A stretch of 64,000 nucleotides of DNA from Prevotellaceae bacterium UBA1726 (GCA_002316005.1 DCIM01000077.1:55287-119286), one strand, 5' to 3'; positions 31,842-40,390 are shown, counted from the stretch's first letter. The notes: a model not told the origin generated them from the letters alone. Numbers and translations are program-made.

Positions 31842-32259
31842 CTTCTTCCTCGAGTGGTGTGAAAGTATATGTTATGTTGAATTTCTCGTCTTTGTATGTT
31901 GTCTCGTCATTGGCCAGAAGATGCATCATCTGTCGTAAGTCGCGCTTCAACACCTTTTTTATATACCACTTGTTCATCTTACTGATGACACTGAGAATCT
32001 TCACTTTGTCCTTCTTTGGGTTATATGAGAAAGCCAAAGCCGAGACGCCAAATTCATTGAACACTGATCCGTTGATCACTCCGTCCTGCATTGCCATGAT
32101 TCCAACGCCACTGATATAGGCTTTCTTAAAGTCAATCTGTACGGAATAACGGGCTTTCTCTCCTTCGTTTTTAGGGAAGGAGTAAGACTTTGCCTGTATT
32201 CCAATTGAGCAGAAAAGCAGTAGGAGGGCAATACTAATTGACTGCAAATGTCTTCGCAT
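31825..32259 (-). CDS. Small exported protein of the polyene-type locus (position of ApeN/DUF3261-like lipoprotein)
   Basis: This 144-residue protein has an N-terminal signal (LQSISIALLLLFCSIGIQAKS) and no motif I can assign with certainty. Segments KAYISGVGIMAM, NEFGVSALAFSY and a long helical KWYIKKVLKRDLRQMM follow, then an acidic tail. It lies between the LolA-like gene (26-bp overlap) and the dehydratase gene (17-bp overlap). In enterobacterial aryl polyene clusters this slot holds a DUF3261 lipoprotein, so a partner role with the LolA-like carrier in outer-membrane delivery is a reasonable inference. It lacks a lipobox cysteine. Confidence 0.65.
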   Translation of the reverse strand: MRRHLQSISIALLLLFCSIGIQAKSYSFPKNEGEKARYSVQIDFKKAYISGVGIMAMQDGVINGSVFNEFGVSALAFSYNPKKDKVKILSVISKMNKWYIKKVLKRDLRQMMHLLANDETTYKDEKFNITYTFTPLEEEDETTE

Positions 32260-32854
32260 CTATCTTCGTGTTCTTTTTGATGTTCTCAAGGGTGATGACA
32301 GTTGAGTCGCCATTCTTCTCGTACATATCGACTCTTGACACTACGCCCTGCTTTATGTTGAAGTGAAGCACAATCTTTGTGAACATCTGCTTCATCTCCT
32401 TTTTCTGCGGTACCAGTGTTGCCACATATTCTGTGCTGCCTTCAGTGATTGTTGTCTTGAACGATTTTGTGTCAGTGAGGCACTTTCCCACAACACTGTT
32501 CATCATTATTGCGGCAATCTCCTTGAACATCTTGTTCTTGCTTACATCAATGACATCATTGCGTTTGTTCTTCTGCAACGAAACCTTTGTGCCATTCAAG
32601 ATGAATGTGTAGGTATAAGGCGAGGTGTACTCCCAGCGCAGTTTGTCTGTCTGCTGATAAGCCATCTTTCCTTTCGACACCATTTTGTCGTTCAGAAGTT
32701 TCACGGTTTTTGTCTGCACAAAGTCGCATTGCATTGACTTCATGCTCTGGGTGGCACTGCTGATTTTCTGTATCAACTGTGCCTGTGTTGCCTTCTGTGC
32801 CAACATTGTCATTGGCAAGAGACATGTTATCAATAAGAAAAATAACTTTTTCAT
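32234..32854 (-). CDS. LolA-like outer-membrane lipoprotein carrier of the polyene-type locus
   Basis: This 206-residue periplasmic protein has a signal peptide (MKKLFFLLITCLLPMTMLAQ). The LolA/LppX fold is visible in QKISSATQSMKSMQCDFVQTKTV, KGKMAYQQTDKLRWEYTSPYTYTFILNGTKV and the final VSRVDMYEKNGDSTVITLENIK. LolA shuttles lipids or lipoproteins across the periplasm. A dedicated copy next to an MMPL exporter is a standard pairing in aryl polyene loci, where it is thought to carry the product to the outer membrane. The chromosomal housekeeping LolA should be elsewhere. Confidence 0.88.
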   Translation of the reverse strand: MKKLFFLLITCLLPMTMLAQKATQAQLIQKISSATQSMKSMQCDFVQTKTVKLLNDKMVSKGKMAYQQTDKLRWEYTSPYTYTFILNGTKVSLQKNKRNDVIDVSKNKMFKEIAAIMMNSVVGKCLTDTKSFKTTITEGSTEYVATLVPQKKEMKQMFTKIVLHFNIKQGVVSRVDMYEKNGDSTVITLENIKKNTKIDAKTFAVN

Positions 32855-32872
32855 AACGGTTTCTCTTTAATT

Positions 32873-32914
32873 TCTCCCCTCGCCTTTAGGAGAGGGGAAG
32901 GGGGGTGAGGCTTT
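32873..32914. repeat. Dispersed CTCCCC/GGGGAGG hairpin element, copy 1
   Basis: A GC-rich hairpin (CTCCCCTCGCC...AGGAGAGGGG) is followed by AAGGGGGGTGAGGCTTTC in the gap between the LolA-like and EamA genes. It belongs to the same family as copies at 35925, 58761, 60097 and 61095. Confidence 0.7.
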
Positions 32915-32915
32915 C

Positions 32916-33275
32916 CTACTTTGCTATCAAATAACATCCTGCCATTATCAATAGTACTCCCGCCCATTTGATGATACTCACATCCTCGTGGAAGAACACT
33001 ATTGCGGCAATCATTCCAAACACATAACTCAGCGAAACCATCGGATAAGCCTGCGAGAATGGGAAGTGCTTAATGATGTAAAACCACAGCACCGTACTTG
33101 CTCCGTAGCATAATCCGCAGAGTGCAAACTGCCAGTTGGCGAAGATTGAACCGCCCCAGAAATGCCATGTCCAACTGAATGAGTCCATTCGCTGGAGGGC
33201 AAACTTCAGGAAGACTTGTCCTCCCGCAAGCAGCAGACTTTGGATAATCGCTAACAGTATGAGTGGAATTGCCAT
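32916..33275 (-). CDS. Small EamA/SMR-type membrane transporter
   Basis: This 119-residue protein has four predicted membrane helices (LILLAIIQSLLLAGGQVFLK, FALCGLCYGASTVLWFYII, YPMVSLSYVFGMIAAIVFF, WAGVLLIMAGCYLIA). It resembles the half-size EamA proteins such as the ArnE/ArnF subunits that flip undecaprenyl-linked sugars. In this locus it may flip a lipid-linked precursor. It starts 5 bp after the KS gene. Confidence 0.75.
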   Translation of the reverse strand: MAIPLILLAIIQSLLLAGGQVFLKFALQRMDSFSWTWHFWGGSIFANWQFALCGLCYGASTVLWFYIIKHFPFSQAYPMVSLSYVFGMIAAIVFFHEDVSIIKWAGVLLIMAGCYLIAK

Positions 33276-33279
33276 AATC

Positions 33280-35025
33280 TTATTGTTTCTTTAGGACAAT
33301 GCTCTTTGAATAAATCATTGGAGGCACTGGTTTGCCAGCCCTTTCGCAGAACTCCTGGAAGAGAGGCGTTGACTCGTCGTGATAGCCCACAAGTACTGTT
33401 TCTGCCTTTCCTGTGCGAATCAATCGCTCAGCATCACGCATCGCCCATTCCATCGACTTCTCACCTTGCGAATAAGTGATGTTATAGCCGTGGCACTTAG
33501 TGCGGATTGCTATTGCCGAACTCAAAGTGTTGTGAGTGCTCTGCATGAAGAGGGTAGGTTTGAGCAGTTCCTCTCCGTTTGCGTCAATATCCTCAAGGAA
33601 TTTCTCTGTTGTCTCGAGCATTCCGTTTGCTGTTGCAGCAATGATGGCGTCAGGACAATCAACTCCCGCCTCTTTCAATGCACGAAGAGATGTGAGCGTT
33701 GAGGCCTTCATCAGTTTGCCCATGCGTCGTGCCTCCATAGGAGAGATGAACTCGCGGAAATCTTTAAGTTGTTCCATATCGTCAATGACAGCACATGACA
33801 CCTCTTTGATATCAGCCGCAGCATTGTCTGACACTTTCTCCTCAACAGGCGATTTGCTTATAATCACTGAAGAGTCGTTACCGCCAAAACCGAATGAGTT
33901 GCAGACTACATTCTCGAGTTCTATATTCTCAACACCCATTGTTGGCTCAATGCACGCCTCGTCGGCTGTCTTCCAACCGCAGTTGCCCGGCACAAAACTG
34001 TTGCGCATGGCAAGAATACTTATCACTGTCTCTATTGAACCAGAAGCGGAGGTGGTATGGCCAGTCAGTCCCTTTGTACTTGACACGAGTGGCAGTTTGT
34101 CGCCAAAGACACGACGAATGGCCGCACTCTCGCTTGGGTCATTGTTCGGAGTACCCGTACCGTGAGCATTGACATATTGTATGTCCTCAGGCTTCAATCC
34201 CGCCATCAGCAGTGCGTCCGTCATTGCAAGGTAAGCACCTTCGCCATCTTCCGACGATGCTGTCTGGTGGAAGGCGTCACAACGATTGCCGTAGCCTATG
34301 ATGTAAGGGGTGAGGGTTGTTGGATTAGAGGTGATGGTTTTCTCAAGTACAACGAATGCGGCACCTTCACCGAGGTTCAGTCCTGCTCGTGTCTTATCAA
34401 AAGGACGGCATTGCTCGTTGTCGAGAATCATCAGTGTGTTGAAACCGTTCAGATGGAACTTGCTCAATCCTTCCGCACCACCTGCAATAACGATATCTGC
34501 CTCACCGGTTTTCAGCATCTCCGAACCAAGGATAATGGAGTTGACGGCCGATGAACAGGCAGTAGAGATGGTGACAACCTCTGCGTCCTTCAGTCCTGCC
34601 AAGTTGGCAATGTCGCGAGTGCTTGAACCGCAGTCGTGCTTGTCAAGGAGGGCAAGAGTCTTGTCGTCAGTCTTCATCTGCTGGAAGTATTGTTCAGTGA
34701 TGTCCATACCTCCTACTGTTGTACCCGAAATGACCACGACGCGCTTGCCCGCTACATCAACCTTCGAATCTTCGAGAGCCTGACGCAGTGATATAGCACC
34801 CATGAGGGTAGTGCGACTTACGATAGTGCCTGCCTCAATGCCAAGCATCTGTTTCATCTCCTCGTCAGAGAGTTTCACCTCACCAACGGGCAGTTCCTTA
34901 TGCTTTGACTGCAGATATTGCATTGGTCCAACGCCCGACTGTCCCTTGCGGAGAGAGTCGAGAACCGAAGGTGCATCATTGCCGATGGCACAGATGATAC
35001 CAATTCCAGTGACAGCGATGTTCAT
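33280..35025 (-). CDS. Ketosynthase fused to a ketosynthase-like (chain-length-factor-type) domain
   Basis: This 581-residue protein starts with a complete beta-ketoacyl-ACP synthase (1-400): Cys157 in STACSSA, His288 in AHGTGTP and His323 in GLTGHTTSASG form the full active site. A second thiolase-like domain (about 405-581) follows, with AIIAATANGMLET, FMQSTHNTLSSAIAIRTKCHGYNITYSQG; it resembles the ketoacyl-synt_2 family (PF13723) and has no active-site Cys. In enterobacterial aryl polyene clusters the KS and such a domain are separate proteins (ApeO and ApeC). The start shares one base with the stop of the ACP gene (TAATG). It probably extends the polyene chain. Confidence 0.88.
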   Translation of the reverse strand: MNIAVTGIGIICAIGNDAPSVLDSLRKGQSGVGPMQYLQSKHKELPVGEVKLSDEEMKQMLGIEAGTIVSRTTLMGAISLRQALEDSKVDVAGKRVVVISGTTVGGMDITEQYFQQMKTDDKTLALLDKHDCGSSTRDIANLAGLKDAEVVTISTACSSAVNSIILGSEMLKTGEADIVIAGGAEGLSKFHLNGFNTLMILDNEQCRPFDKTRAGLNLGEGAAFVVLEKTITSNPTTLTPYIIGYGNRCDAFHQTASSEDGEGAYLAMTDALLMAGLKPEDIQYVNAHGTGTPNNDPSESAAIRRVFGDKLPLVSSTKGLTGHTTSASGSIETVISILAMRNSFVPGNCGWKTADEACIEPTMGVENIELENVVCNSFGFGGNDSSVIISKSPVEEKVSDNAAADIKEVSCAVIDDMEQLKDFREFISPMEARRMGKLMKASTLTSLRALKEAGVDCPDAIIAATANGMLETTEKFLEDIDANGEELLKPTLFMQSTHNTLSSAIAIRTKCHGYNITYSQGEKSMEWAMRDAERLIRTGKAETVLVGYHDESTPLFQEFCERAGKPVPPMIYSKSIVLKKQ

Positions 35026-35285
35026 TATTTTGTTCTGTTCTGTTCGATGTATTCAGCGATTGTCTGCACGCTCTTGAAGATTCCTTTGCTTTCAGCAGGA
35101 CTCTTCAGTTTGATGCCATAGTTCTTCTCAAGAAGGACGATGAGTTCGAGGGCGTCGATAGAGTCAAGACCTAAACCGTCTTCACCAAAGAGTGGTGCTT
35201 CTGTCTCAATGTCAGCAGCCTCCATATCCTCGAGGTTGAGTGCTTCAATGATCTGATTCTTGAGTTCTGAAATAAGTTCTTCCAT
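35025..35285 (-). CDS. Acyl carrier protein (second ACP of the locus)
   Basis: This 86-residue ACP carries growing acyl chains. The phosphopantetheine site is Ser42 in GLDSIDALEL. The ATG at 35285 gives the usual ACP length. The stop overlaps the start codon of the ketosynthase fusion gene by one base, so the two should be made together and may work as partners. Confidence 0.92.
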   Translation of the reverse strand: MEELISELKNQIIEALNLEDMEAADIETEAPLFGEDGLGLDSIDALELIVLLEKNYGIKLKSPAESKGIFKSVQTIAEYIEQNRTK

Positions 35286-35345
35286 TTCTTTTCTTTCTTT
35301 ATAGCCTCGTTCTGCCACTGTGGGCAAGAGACTGGGTTAGTATTT

Positions 35346-37049
35346 TTATTTCGTGTAAATTGAAAGTTCTGCTTCAAAATTGTTCTCGTCCGGACAGTCG
35401 ACCCAACCGCCAATAATTGCCGTAGTGTCTTTGTCAATGAACGAGATGCGAATGATGTTGTTCATCATATCCTCGTTCTTTTCCGGGAGAATATAAAACG
35501 ATGTCTCGCCAGTGAAATGATTCCTTATCGCAATCTCGCCAGTGGTGAGGTTTGGTAGGGTGTAGAGGAATGCCGAAGGACTTGGATAATAGTTCGCTTC
35601 ATTGTTGATTGTCTCCACGAACTGCTTATCAGCCACTATTGACGACGAACGGTTGAAGAGGATGACAGAGAGTCCCTCTGCACCTGAAGATACAGCGTCT
35701 TCTGCATTTGAAGCAGCCTTAATCAGCAGTTCCGATGCTACGAAGGTGAGGCGTGTGAGAACATCCATCTTATAGAACTTCTGGTAATCGCCGATATGGT
35801 TTTTGTAGAGTTCCTTCAGTAGTTGCTTTCCCTCCGCCTGAGTGGCAATCTTCTGCCCGTCAACAACCACTTCGTTAGGCGTAATCTTCACCGTATGTGA
35901 CACCTTTGGTTGATGTATTAGAAGTTCCTCTCCTTTGGAGAGGTTAGGTGAGGCTTTATACATTGCCGCACAATTGCAACCTCCGAATCCCGAGAGTGTC
36001 TTGATGAACGCCTTCTTGTCGGTAGTTTGCTGCTGGGCAGAGATGTTAATCTTACCGCTCACACCAATCTCCTCAAAACCACGGGCACTGAGGATTATTC
36101 CCTCATCTGTTGCCTTCATTGTTAGGATAGTCTCGATTACACCAGCAGCACCCATCGTATGACCGTAGTAGCCTTTGAGCGAAGTCAGTGGCACATCCGA
36201 GAATCCTGCCCGTTGAATGGCCTTTGACTCCATCTGGTCGTTATACATTGTAGCTGTGCCGTGAACACCGAGTGTTGCCAGTTCGGCTGTGGCATGTTCG
36301 CCTAACGCTGATTTCAATGCCTGATAATAGCCCTCGCCCTGAGGATGAGGAGCACTGAGATGATAGGCGTCATTGCGTATTGCACCTGATTCTAAGTGCC
36401 AGCCTTCTGATTCGGATTTCCCAAAGATAATACTGCCAGCACCATCGCCGAGGTTTAGTCCTAATCGCTCAATGTCGAATGGTCGGCAAATCTCGTCAGT
36501 GACAGCCTTGAAAGCTTGAAAGCCAGATACGATAAACTTCCCCTGCACTTCTCCTCCGGCCACAATGACATTGTCGTAGAGTCCGGCATCAATGAGTCGC
36601 TGAGCGAGAATCTGCGCTGCCACACCCGAGATGCAGGCATTGCATACAACAATCGGTTCTGTGCTGATGCCGAGTGCCTGGGCAATCTTCCTTGCAGCAA
36701 CACCCGGATATTCGCTTTCCTCGTCGTAGGATTCCTGACGCAGCGTCTCCACATTGCCCTTGGTGGTACTGACAATCAGCGCCACCCGCTTGGAGGCAAC
36801 ATCGAAATTGGTATGTGAGAGAGCCTCGCGAACAGAACGGATAATGACCGATTCAAATGCTGTGAATCCCTCAATCATCAGTTCCTTCATCTGCTCCTCG
36901 GTGAAGAGTGAAGCGGCAAAGGCCTCTGGTAAGTTCCATCTACCCTCATAACGCGTCAAAGCGGAACAACCAGACTTCACTGCCTGATAGTTCTGCTCTG
37001 TTGTCATGCCGAGTGGCGATGTTATGTTTGTTGAGAGGATTCTTACCAT
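35346..37049 (-). CDS. Second ketosynthase fused to a degenerate ketosynthase-like domain
   Basis: This 567-residue protein has a full KS domain (1-360) with Cys139 in CNACISG, His263 in GVHGTATM and His297 in KGYYGHTMGAAG. The C-terminal 190 residues (KMDVLTRLTFVASELLIKA, SPSAFLYTLPNLTTGEIAIR) look like half a thiolase fold without a catalytic Cys, as in the other fusion. The linker contains the peptide KASPNLSKGEEL, which is encoded by an in-frame copy of the dispersed 34-bp hairpin element (35925-35958). With two KS-pseudoKS fusions, the locus may use covalent KS/chain-length-factor pairs. Confidence 0.87.
   Translation of the reverse strand: MVRILSTNITSPLGMTTEQNYQAVKSGCSALTRYEGRWNLPEAFAASLFTEEQMKELMIEGFTAFESVIIRSVREALSHTNFDVASKRVALIVSTTKGNVETLRQESYDEESEYPGVAARKIAQALGISTEPIVVCNACISGVAAQILAQRLIDAGLYDNVIVAGGEVQGKFIVSGFQAFKAVTDEICRPFDIERLGLNLGDGAGSIIFGKSESEGWHLESGAIRNDAYHLSAPHPQGEGYYQALKSALGEHATAELATLGVHGTATMYNDQMESKAIQRAGFSDVPLTSLKGYYGHTMGAAGVIETILTMKATDEGIILSARGFEEIGVSGKINISAQQQTTDKKAFIKTLSGFGGCNCAAMYKASPNLSKGEELLIHQPKVSHTVKITPNEVVVDGQKIATQAEGKQLLKELYKNHIGDYQKFYKMDVLTRLTFVASELLIKAASNAEDAVSSGAEGLSVILFNRSSSIVADKQFVETINNEANYYPSPSAFLYTLPNLTTGEIAIRNHFTGETSFYILPEKNEDMMNNIIRISFIDKDTTAIIGGWVDCPDENNFEAELSIYTK
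35925..35958. repeat. Dispersed hairpin element, copy 2, embedded in a ketosynthase gene
   Basis: TTCCTCTCCTTTGGAGAGG followed by TTAGGTGAGGCTTTA is nearly the same as the intergenic copy at 61095-61128 (both 34 bp). Here it falls inside the coding sequence, in the linker between the KS and the degenerate domain, and is translated in frame on the minus strand. Confidence 0.85.
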
Positions 37050-37062
37050 TGCGTTGTTTGTA

Positions 37063-37485
37063 TTATTTCACCTCCACGCCCCATTTCTTTCTCCACTGCT
37101 CGAAGAAAGCAGGACTGTAGAGCATCAGGTCGTAGTTCATATCCATGAACACCTGAACGCTGCGTGCTGTAGCGAAGATGTCGCCGTTGTCAGGGTCGAC
37201 AATCTCATAGTCGAAGATGATCTTTGCAGAGATGGAAGGAACATACTTTATACGGATGATTGGTTTCATGCCGTAGATGAGCGGGCGCTTATACTGGATG
37301 TTGAGTTCCACGATAGGAGCATATACATTATTGTCGAGGTAGCCCATGTAGCTCAGTCCGTATTTCTTGCCGAACTCCTCGCGGGCATCCTCGAAATAGA
37401 GTGGATACGAACCGTGCCACACTACCTTCATCACATCCACCTCAGAGAATCTAACCTCTATCTGCTTTTCTGCTATCAGTTCCAT
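37063..37485 (-). CDS. Acyl/aryl-CoA (ACP) thioesterase, 4HBT hotdog family (ApeK-like)
   Basis: This 140-residue hotdog thioesterase has the pattern RFSEVDVMKVVWHGSYPLYFEDAREEF, with Asp17 at the place of the catalytic acid of 4-hydroxybenzoyl-CoA thioesterases. Aryl polyene clusters carry such an enzyme to edit or release intermediates. It sits 13 bp before the KS fusion gene. Whether it acts on ACP or CoA thioesters is not visible. Confidence 0.88.
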   Translation of the reverse strand: MELIAEKQIEVRFSEVDVMKVVWHGSYPLYFEDAREEFGKKYGLSYMGYLDNNVYAPIVELNIQYKRPLIYGMKPIIRIKYVPSISAKIIFDYEIVDPDNGDIFATARSVQVFMDMNYDLMLYSPAFFEQWRKKWGVEVK

Positions 37486-37500
37486 CTTTTTTCTGTTCTG

Positions 37501-37550
37501 TCACTGTTTTTAACGATTCCTGTCACTGTTTTAAACGATTTATCGTTTAA
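37501..37550. promoter_or_regulatory. Direct repeat plus palindrome between dehydratase and thioesterase genes
   Basis: TCACTGTTTT occurs at 37501 and 37523 (22-bp period), each followed by a TAACGATT/AAACGATT word. The second copy continues into an almost perfect palindrome TTAAACGATTTATCGTTTAA (37531-37550, 9-bp arms). It fills the 68-bp gap inside the operon. It could be an operator, an internal promoter element or an mRNA hairpin. Confidence 0.5.
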
Positions 37551-37553
37551 TAC

Positions 37554-38006
37554 CTAACCTTCCTTCTCGGCAATCTTCATTTCGGTTTTGGCAATGAGCC
37601 TCTCTCCGCATTTCACTGTTGCGTCAGCCAAGAGCATACCAAACACCTCCTCGCGGATGACAACCTCGGTTGTAATAGTCTCACCTACCTTTGGCAAGTC
37701 AACAACCTCCATGTCGCGCAAAGCCCCGATGAATCCCAACTGAATACCTTTCAGGAGGATATACTTGTTGATGTAGCCAAGGCGCGCCGCACAGGTCTGG
37801 GCCATGTTCTCAATGATGCCTGCAGCCGAGAATCGACCGTCGTTCACGAAGATGTTTGTCTCAGGGATGACGAGTTCTGTCTTGATGCGTGTCCGTTCGA
37901 AATGGGTAAGCGTGCCTACCATCACGAAAGGTTCCTGCTGAGGAAGGAGGGTGTGGATGTCTATCGTACGGAGAAACTCCTCCGAAGGATGTTCGTAGTC
38001 AATCAT
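37554..38006 (-). CDS. Hotdog 3-hydroxyacyl-ACP dehydratase (ApeP-like)
   Basis: This 150-residue protein belongs to the FabA/FabZ-like dehydratases seen in aryl polyene loci. Motifs are IDIHTLLPQQEPFVMVGTL, GRFSAAGIIENMAQTCAA (the active-site helix with Glu) and LGFIGALRDMEV. The ATG at 38006 was chosen because it overlaps the stop of the upstream acyltransferase gene as TAATG, the same coupling as at 35025; an ATG 9 bases earlier is possible. It complements the FabZ-like dehydratase at 31470-31841. Confidence 0.86.
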   Translation of the reverse strand: MIDYEHPSEEFLRTIDIHTLLPQQEPFVMVGTLTHFERTRIKTELVIPETNIFVNDGRFSAAGIIENMAQTCAARLGYINKYILLKGIQLGFIGALRDMEVVDLPKVGETITTEVVIREEVFGMLLADATVKCGERLIAKTEMKIAEKEG

Positions 38007-38884
38007 TACTGCCAAAACTCAAAATAGTTATACCACTGTGTAGGGAACAACTTCACGGTCTGTTCGAGCGTTGACACATACGCCTTCGAGAGTTGCTCAA
38101 TCTGTTCCTTGCGCTTTGCTGTCTTGTCGTAGTCCAGCGGAGTGACGATAATCTTGTACTTCGTGAGCGAAGTCTTCATCACATTCACCGCTATGACATC
38201 CAATCCGCGCATTGTGGCAACAGAGAACGGACCCTGTGGGAAACGTGCAATGCCACCGAGGAACTCGCGTTCGACAAACTTTGGCGAACCGTTGATTCTG
38301 TCGGCAGGCATGCTGACAATCTCGCCATTCTGCAAGGCGTTGTCGATGGTGAACAGGTGGCTCATGTCGGTTGAGAGAGGAATCATACGAATCTTTGTGT
38401 CACCGAACATCTTGTTGCGGTTGTCCATCACCGAGGCCTTCTCGCCGGCAAAGACCAGTGCGTTGAAAGCCTTCTTCTCTGCCACGAGGGTGTATCCCGC
38501 AATCTCGTAGTTGCCCACATGCGAACTGAGTTGGATATATCCCTCCTCGCGTTCGTTGAGGCGGTTGATATGTTCCATGCCTTCCGTCTTAACATCAAAA
38601 CGCTTACCGGCGTACATGGCGAACTTATCCACCACAACCTGTCCAAACAGACAATGGTTAGTGTAGGTTTTCCACGCGGCTTTCAGTCTTCCGTAGCCTA
38701 TTCTCTTGCGGAAATAGCGATAGGCGATGCCGCGACTTGGATTGACAATGAGGACAACAGGAATGACAAACACTGCCACAAAACCGTATAACAGTCTTAT
38801 GTCAATGACCTGAAGTATCCGGATGAGCCATTTGTGCATCCATCCGTTACCATAGGTAGTGCCAACCCACTTCTGCTCAGCCAT
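38006..38884 (-). CDS. LpxL/HtrB-like acyltransferase (ApeD-like)
   Basis: This 292-residue membrane-associated enzyme transfers an acyl chain to a lipid acceptor. An N-terminal hydrophobic helix (VIDIRLLYGFVAVFVIPVVLIV) precedes the acyltransferase core with SSHVGNYE (HX4E motif), the GEKAS loop, MPADRINGSPKFVEREFLGG and FPQGPFSVA. The family makes lipid A secondary acylations; in aryl polyene loci such a gene is thought to build the lipid anchor. It is preceded 6 bp upstream by the ACP gene, its likely acyl donor. Confidence 0.87.
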   Translation of the reverse strand: MAEQKWVGTTYGNGWMHKWLIRILQVIDIRLLYGFVAVFVIPVVLIVNPSRGIAYRYFRKRIGYGRLKAAWKTYTNHCLFGQVVVDKFAMYAGKRFDVKTEGMEHINRLNEREEGYIQLSSHVGNYEIAGYTLVAEKKAFNALVFAGEKASVMDNRNKMFGDTKIRMIPLSTDMSHLFTIDNALQNGEIVSMPADRINGSPKFVEREFLGGIARFPQGPFSVATMRGLDVIAVNVMKTSLTKYKIIVTPLDYDKTAKRKEQIEQLSKAYVSTLEQTVKLFPTQWYNYFEFWQ

Positions 38885-38889
38885 AACCC

Positions 38890-39135
38890 TTAACCGTTAA
38901 CCTTTGATTCGATATAATCGCAGAACTTACTGTATGTGTCGATGCCGGCCATTTCGTTGGCCTGAATCTTGAAACCGAAGTACTTCTCCACGATGACAAC
39001 GATATCCACATAGTCGAGGCTGTCAATGCCCATGTCCTGCTTCAGTTTCGCATCGTCGAAGATGTTTTCTTCGTCAATTTCCAAGTCTTCAATGAGTAAG
39101 GTTCTTACTTTTTCTTCAATTTCTGTACGAGTCAT
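38890..39135 (-). CDS. Acyl carrier protein (first ACP of the locus)
   Basis: This 81-residue ACP has its phosphopantetheine site at Ser39 in MGIDSLDYVD. Together with the ACPs at 35025 and 21767 it gives the locus three carriers; known aryl polyene clusters have two. It is located between the KS gene (27 bp) and the acyltransferase gene (6 bp). Confidence 0.92.
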   Translation of the reverse strand: MTRTEIEEKVRTLLIEDLEIDEENIFDDAKLKQDMGIDSLDYVDIVVIVEKYFGFKIQANEMAGIDTYSKFCDYIESKVNG

Positions 39136-39162
39136 AAATCTATTTAATGTTATTGTTAGTTT

Positions 39163-40383
39163 CTACGCTTTTCTAATCACGAGTGCTGAGTTTGTACCTC
39201 CAAATCCAAAGGAGTTCGAGAGCACTGTGTTCACTTCTGTCTCAATGGTTTCTGTGGCGAGGTTCAGAGGTTCTGAGTACTCGTCGCGGTTTTCGAGGTT
39301 GATATTCGGTGCAACAAAGTTACCGTGCATCATAAGCAGTGAATACACTACCTCACTTGCACCTGCCATCCAGCACTCATGACCAGTCATACCCTTTGTT
39401 GAAGAGATGAGCGCCTTCTTGCCACGGAACAGGCGGTCGAGGGCCATTGCCTCGTTCATGTCGCCCTGATGTGTACTTGTGGCGTGGGCATTGATATAAT
39501 CAATGTCGTCGGCTGTAATACCGGCATCTGCCAAGGCGCGCTTGATGGCAATCTCGCAACCAACATCGCTTGGCTGACTGATACCTCCGCCGTTGCTCGA
39601 GAAACCATAGCCCACCACCTCGGCGAGTATCGTTGCACCACGAGCTACAGCATGGTCGTAGTCTTCAAGTACGAGGGCAGCAGCACCGCCACTTGGAACG
39701 AGTCCGTCTCTGTCGCGGTCGAATGGGCGAGAGGCCTTTGTTGGTTCGTCCATACGCTTTGAGAATGTGCCGAGGGCATCGAACGAAGCCATACTGTAAT
39801 AGTTTGTCTCCTGAGCACCGCCCACAAGAACCAAGTCCTGCAGACCTTGCTTTATCATCATATATCCCAGTCCAATGGAGTGGCTACCGCTGGCACATGC
39901 TGCACTGACGGTGAAGTTGACGCCACGGAGATGGAAGATGGTGGAGAGGTTCATGTTCACTGTCGAGTTCATCGACTGGAAGATGTAGCCGCTACCCATC
40001 AACTGGGTGTCGTGCTTCTCCATCAGAATCTGATGTCCCTCGATGACCGGTTTTGCACTGGAGTCATTGCCGAAGATTACTCCACATTCGTTGGCGTCGA
40101 GATAGTCCTGAGAGATCCCCGCCATGTCGAAAGCCTGCTTGCTTGCCATGAAGGCATAGGCTGCCTCCTCCGACAAACCGGTACGCAGACGGCGGTCTAT
40201 CAGTCCTTTCAGTTTTGGCTGCTCCACAACGCCTGTCAATGCCGACTGATAACCGTAATCCAATCGGATTGGTTCAATCTGAATGCCCGACTTTCCCTGT
40301 CTGAGTGCTTCTTCTACTGTCTTAATGTCTGTTCCCAGGCACGACCAGATGCCGATGCCTGTTATTACTACTCTTTTCATCAA
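39163..40383 (-). CDS. 3-oxoacyl-ACP synthase, FabF type (ApeO-like)
   Basis: This 406-residue condensing enzyme has an unfused KS fold: VVITGIGIWSCLG at the start, Cys163 in SAACASGSHS, His in NAHATSTHQGD, GMTGHECWMAGASE, and the closing SNSFGFGGTNSALV. It adds malonyl units to the growing chain. Two adjacent ATG codons exist (40383 and 40380). It starts 8 bp after the ketoreductase stop, and the two would act in consecutive steps. Confidence 0.93.
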   Translation of the reverse strand: MMKRVVITGIGIWSCLGTDIKTVEEALRQGKSGIQIEPIRLDYGYQSALTGVVEQPKLKGLIDRRLRTGLSEEAAYAFMASKQAFDMAGISQDYLDANECGVIFGNDSSAKPVIEGHQILMEKHDTQLMGSGYIFQSMNSTVNMNLSTIFHLRGVNFTVSAACASGSHSIGLGYMMIKQGLQDLVLVGGAQETNYYSMASFDALGTFSKRMDEPTKASRPFDRDRDGLVPSGGAAALVLEDYDHAVARGATILAEVVGYGFSSNGGGISQPSDVGCEIAIKRALADAGITADDIDYINAHATSTHQGDMNEAMALDRLFRGKKALISSTKGMTGHECWMAGASEVVYSLLMMHGNFVAPNINLENRDEYSEPLNLATETIETEVNTVLSNSFGFGGTNSALVIRKA

Positions 40384-40390
40384 TAAGTTT

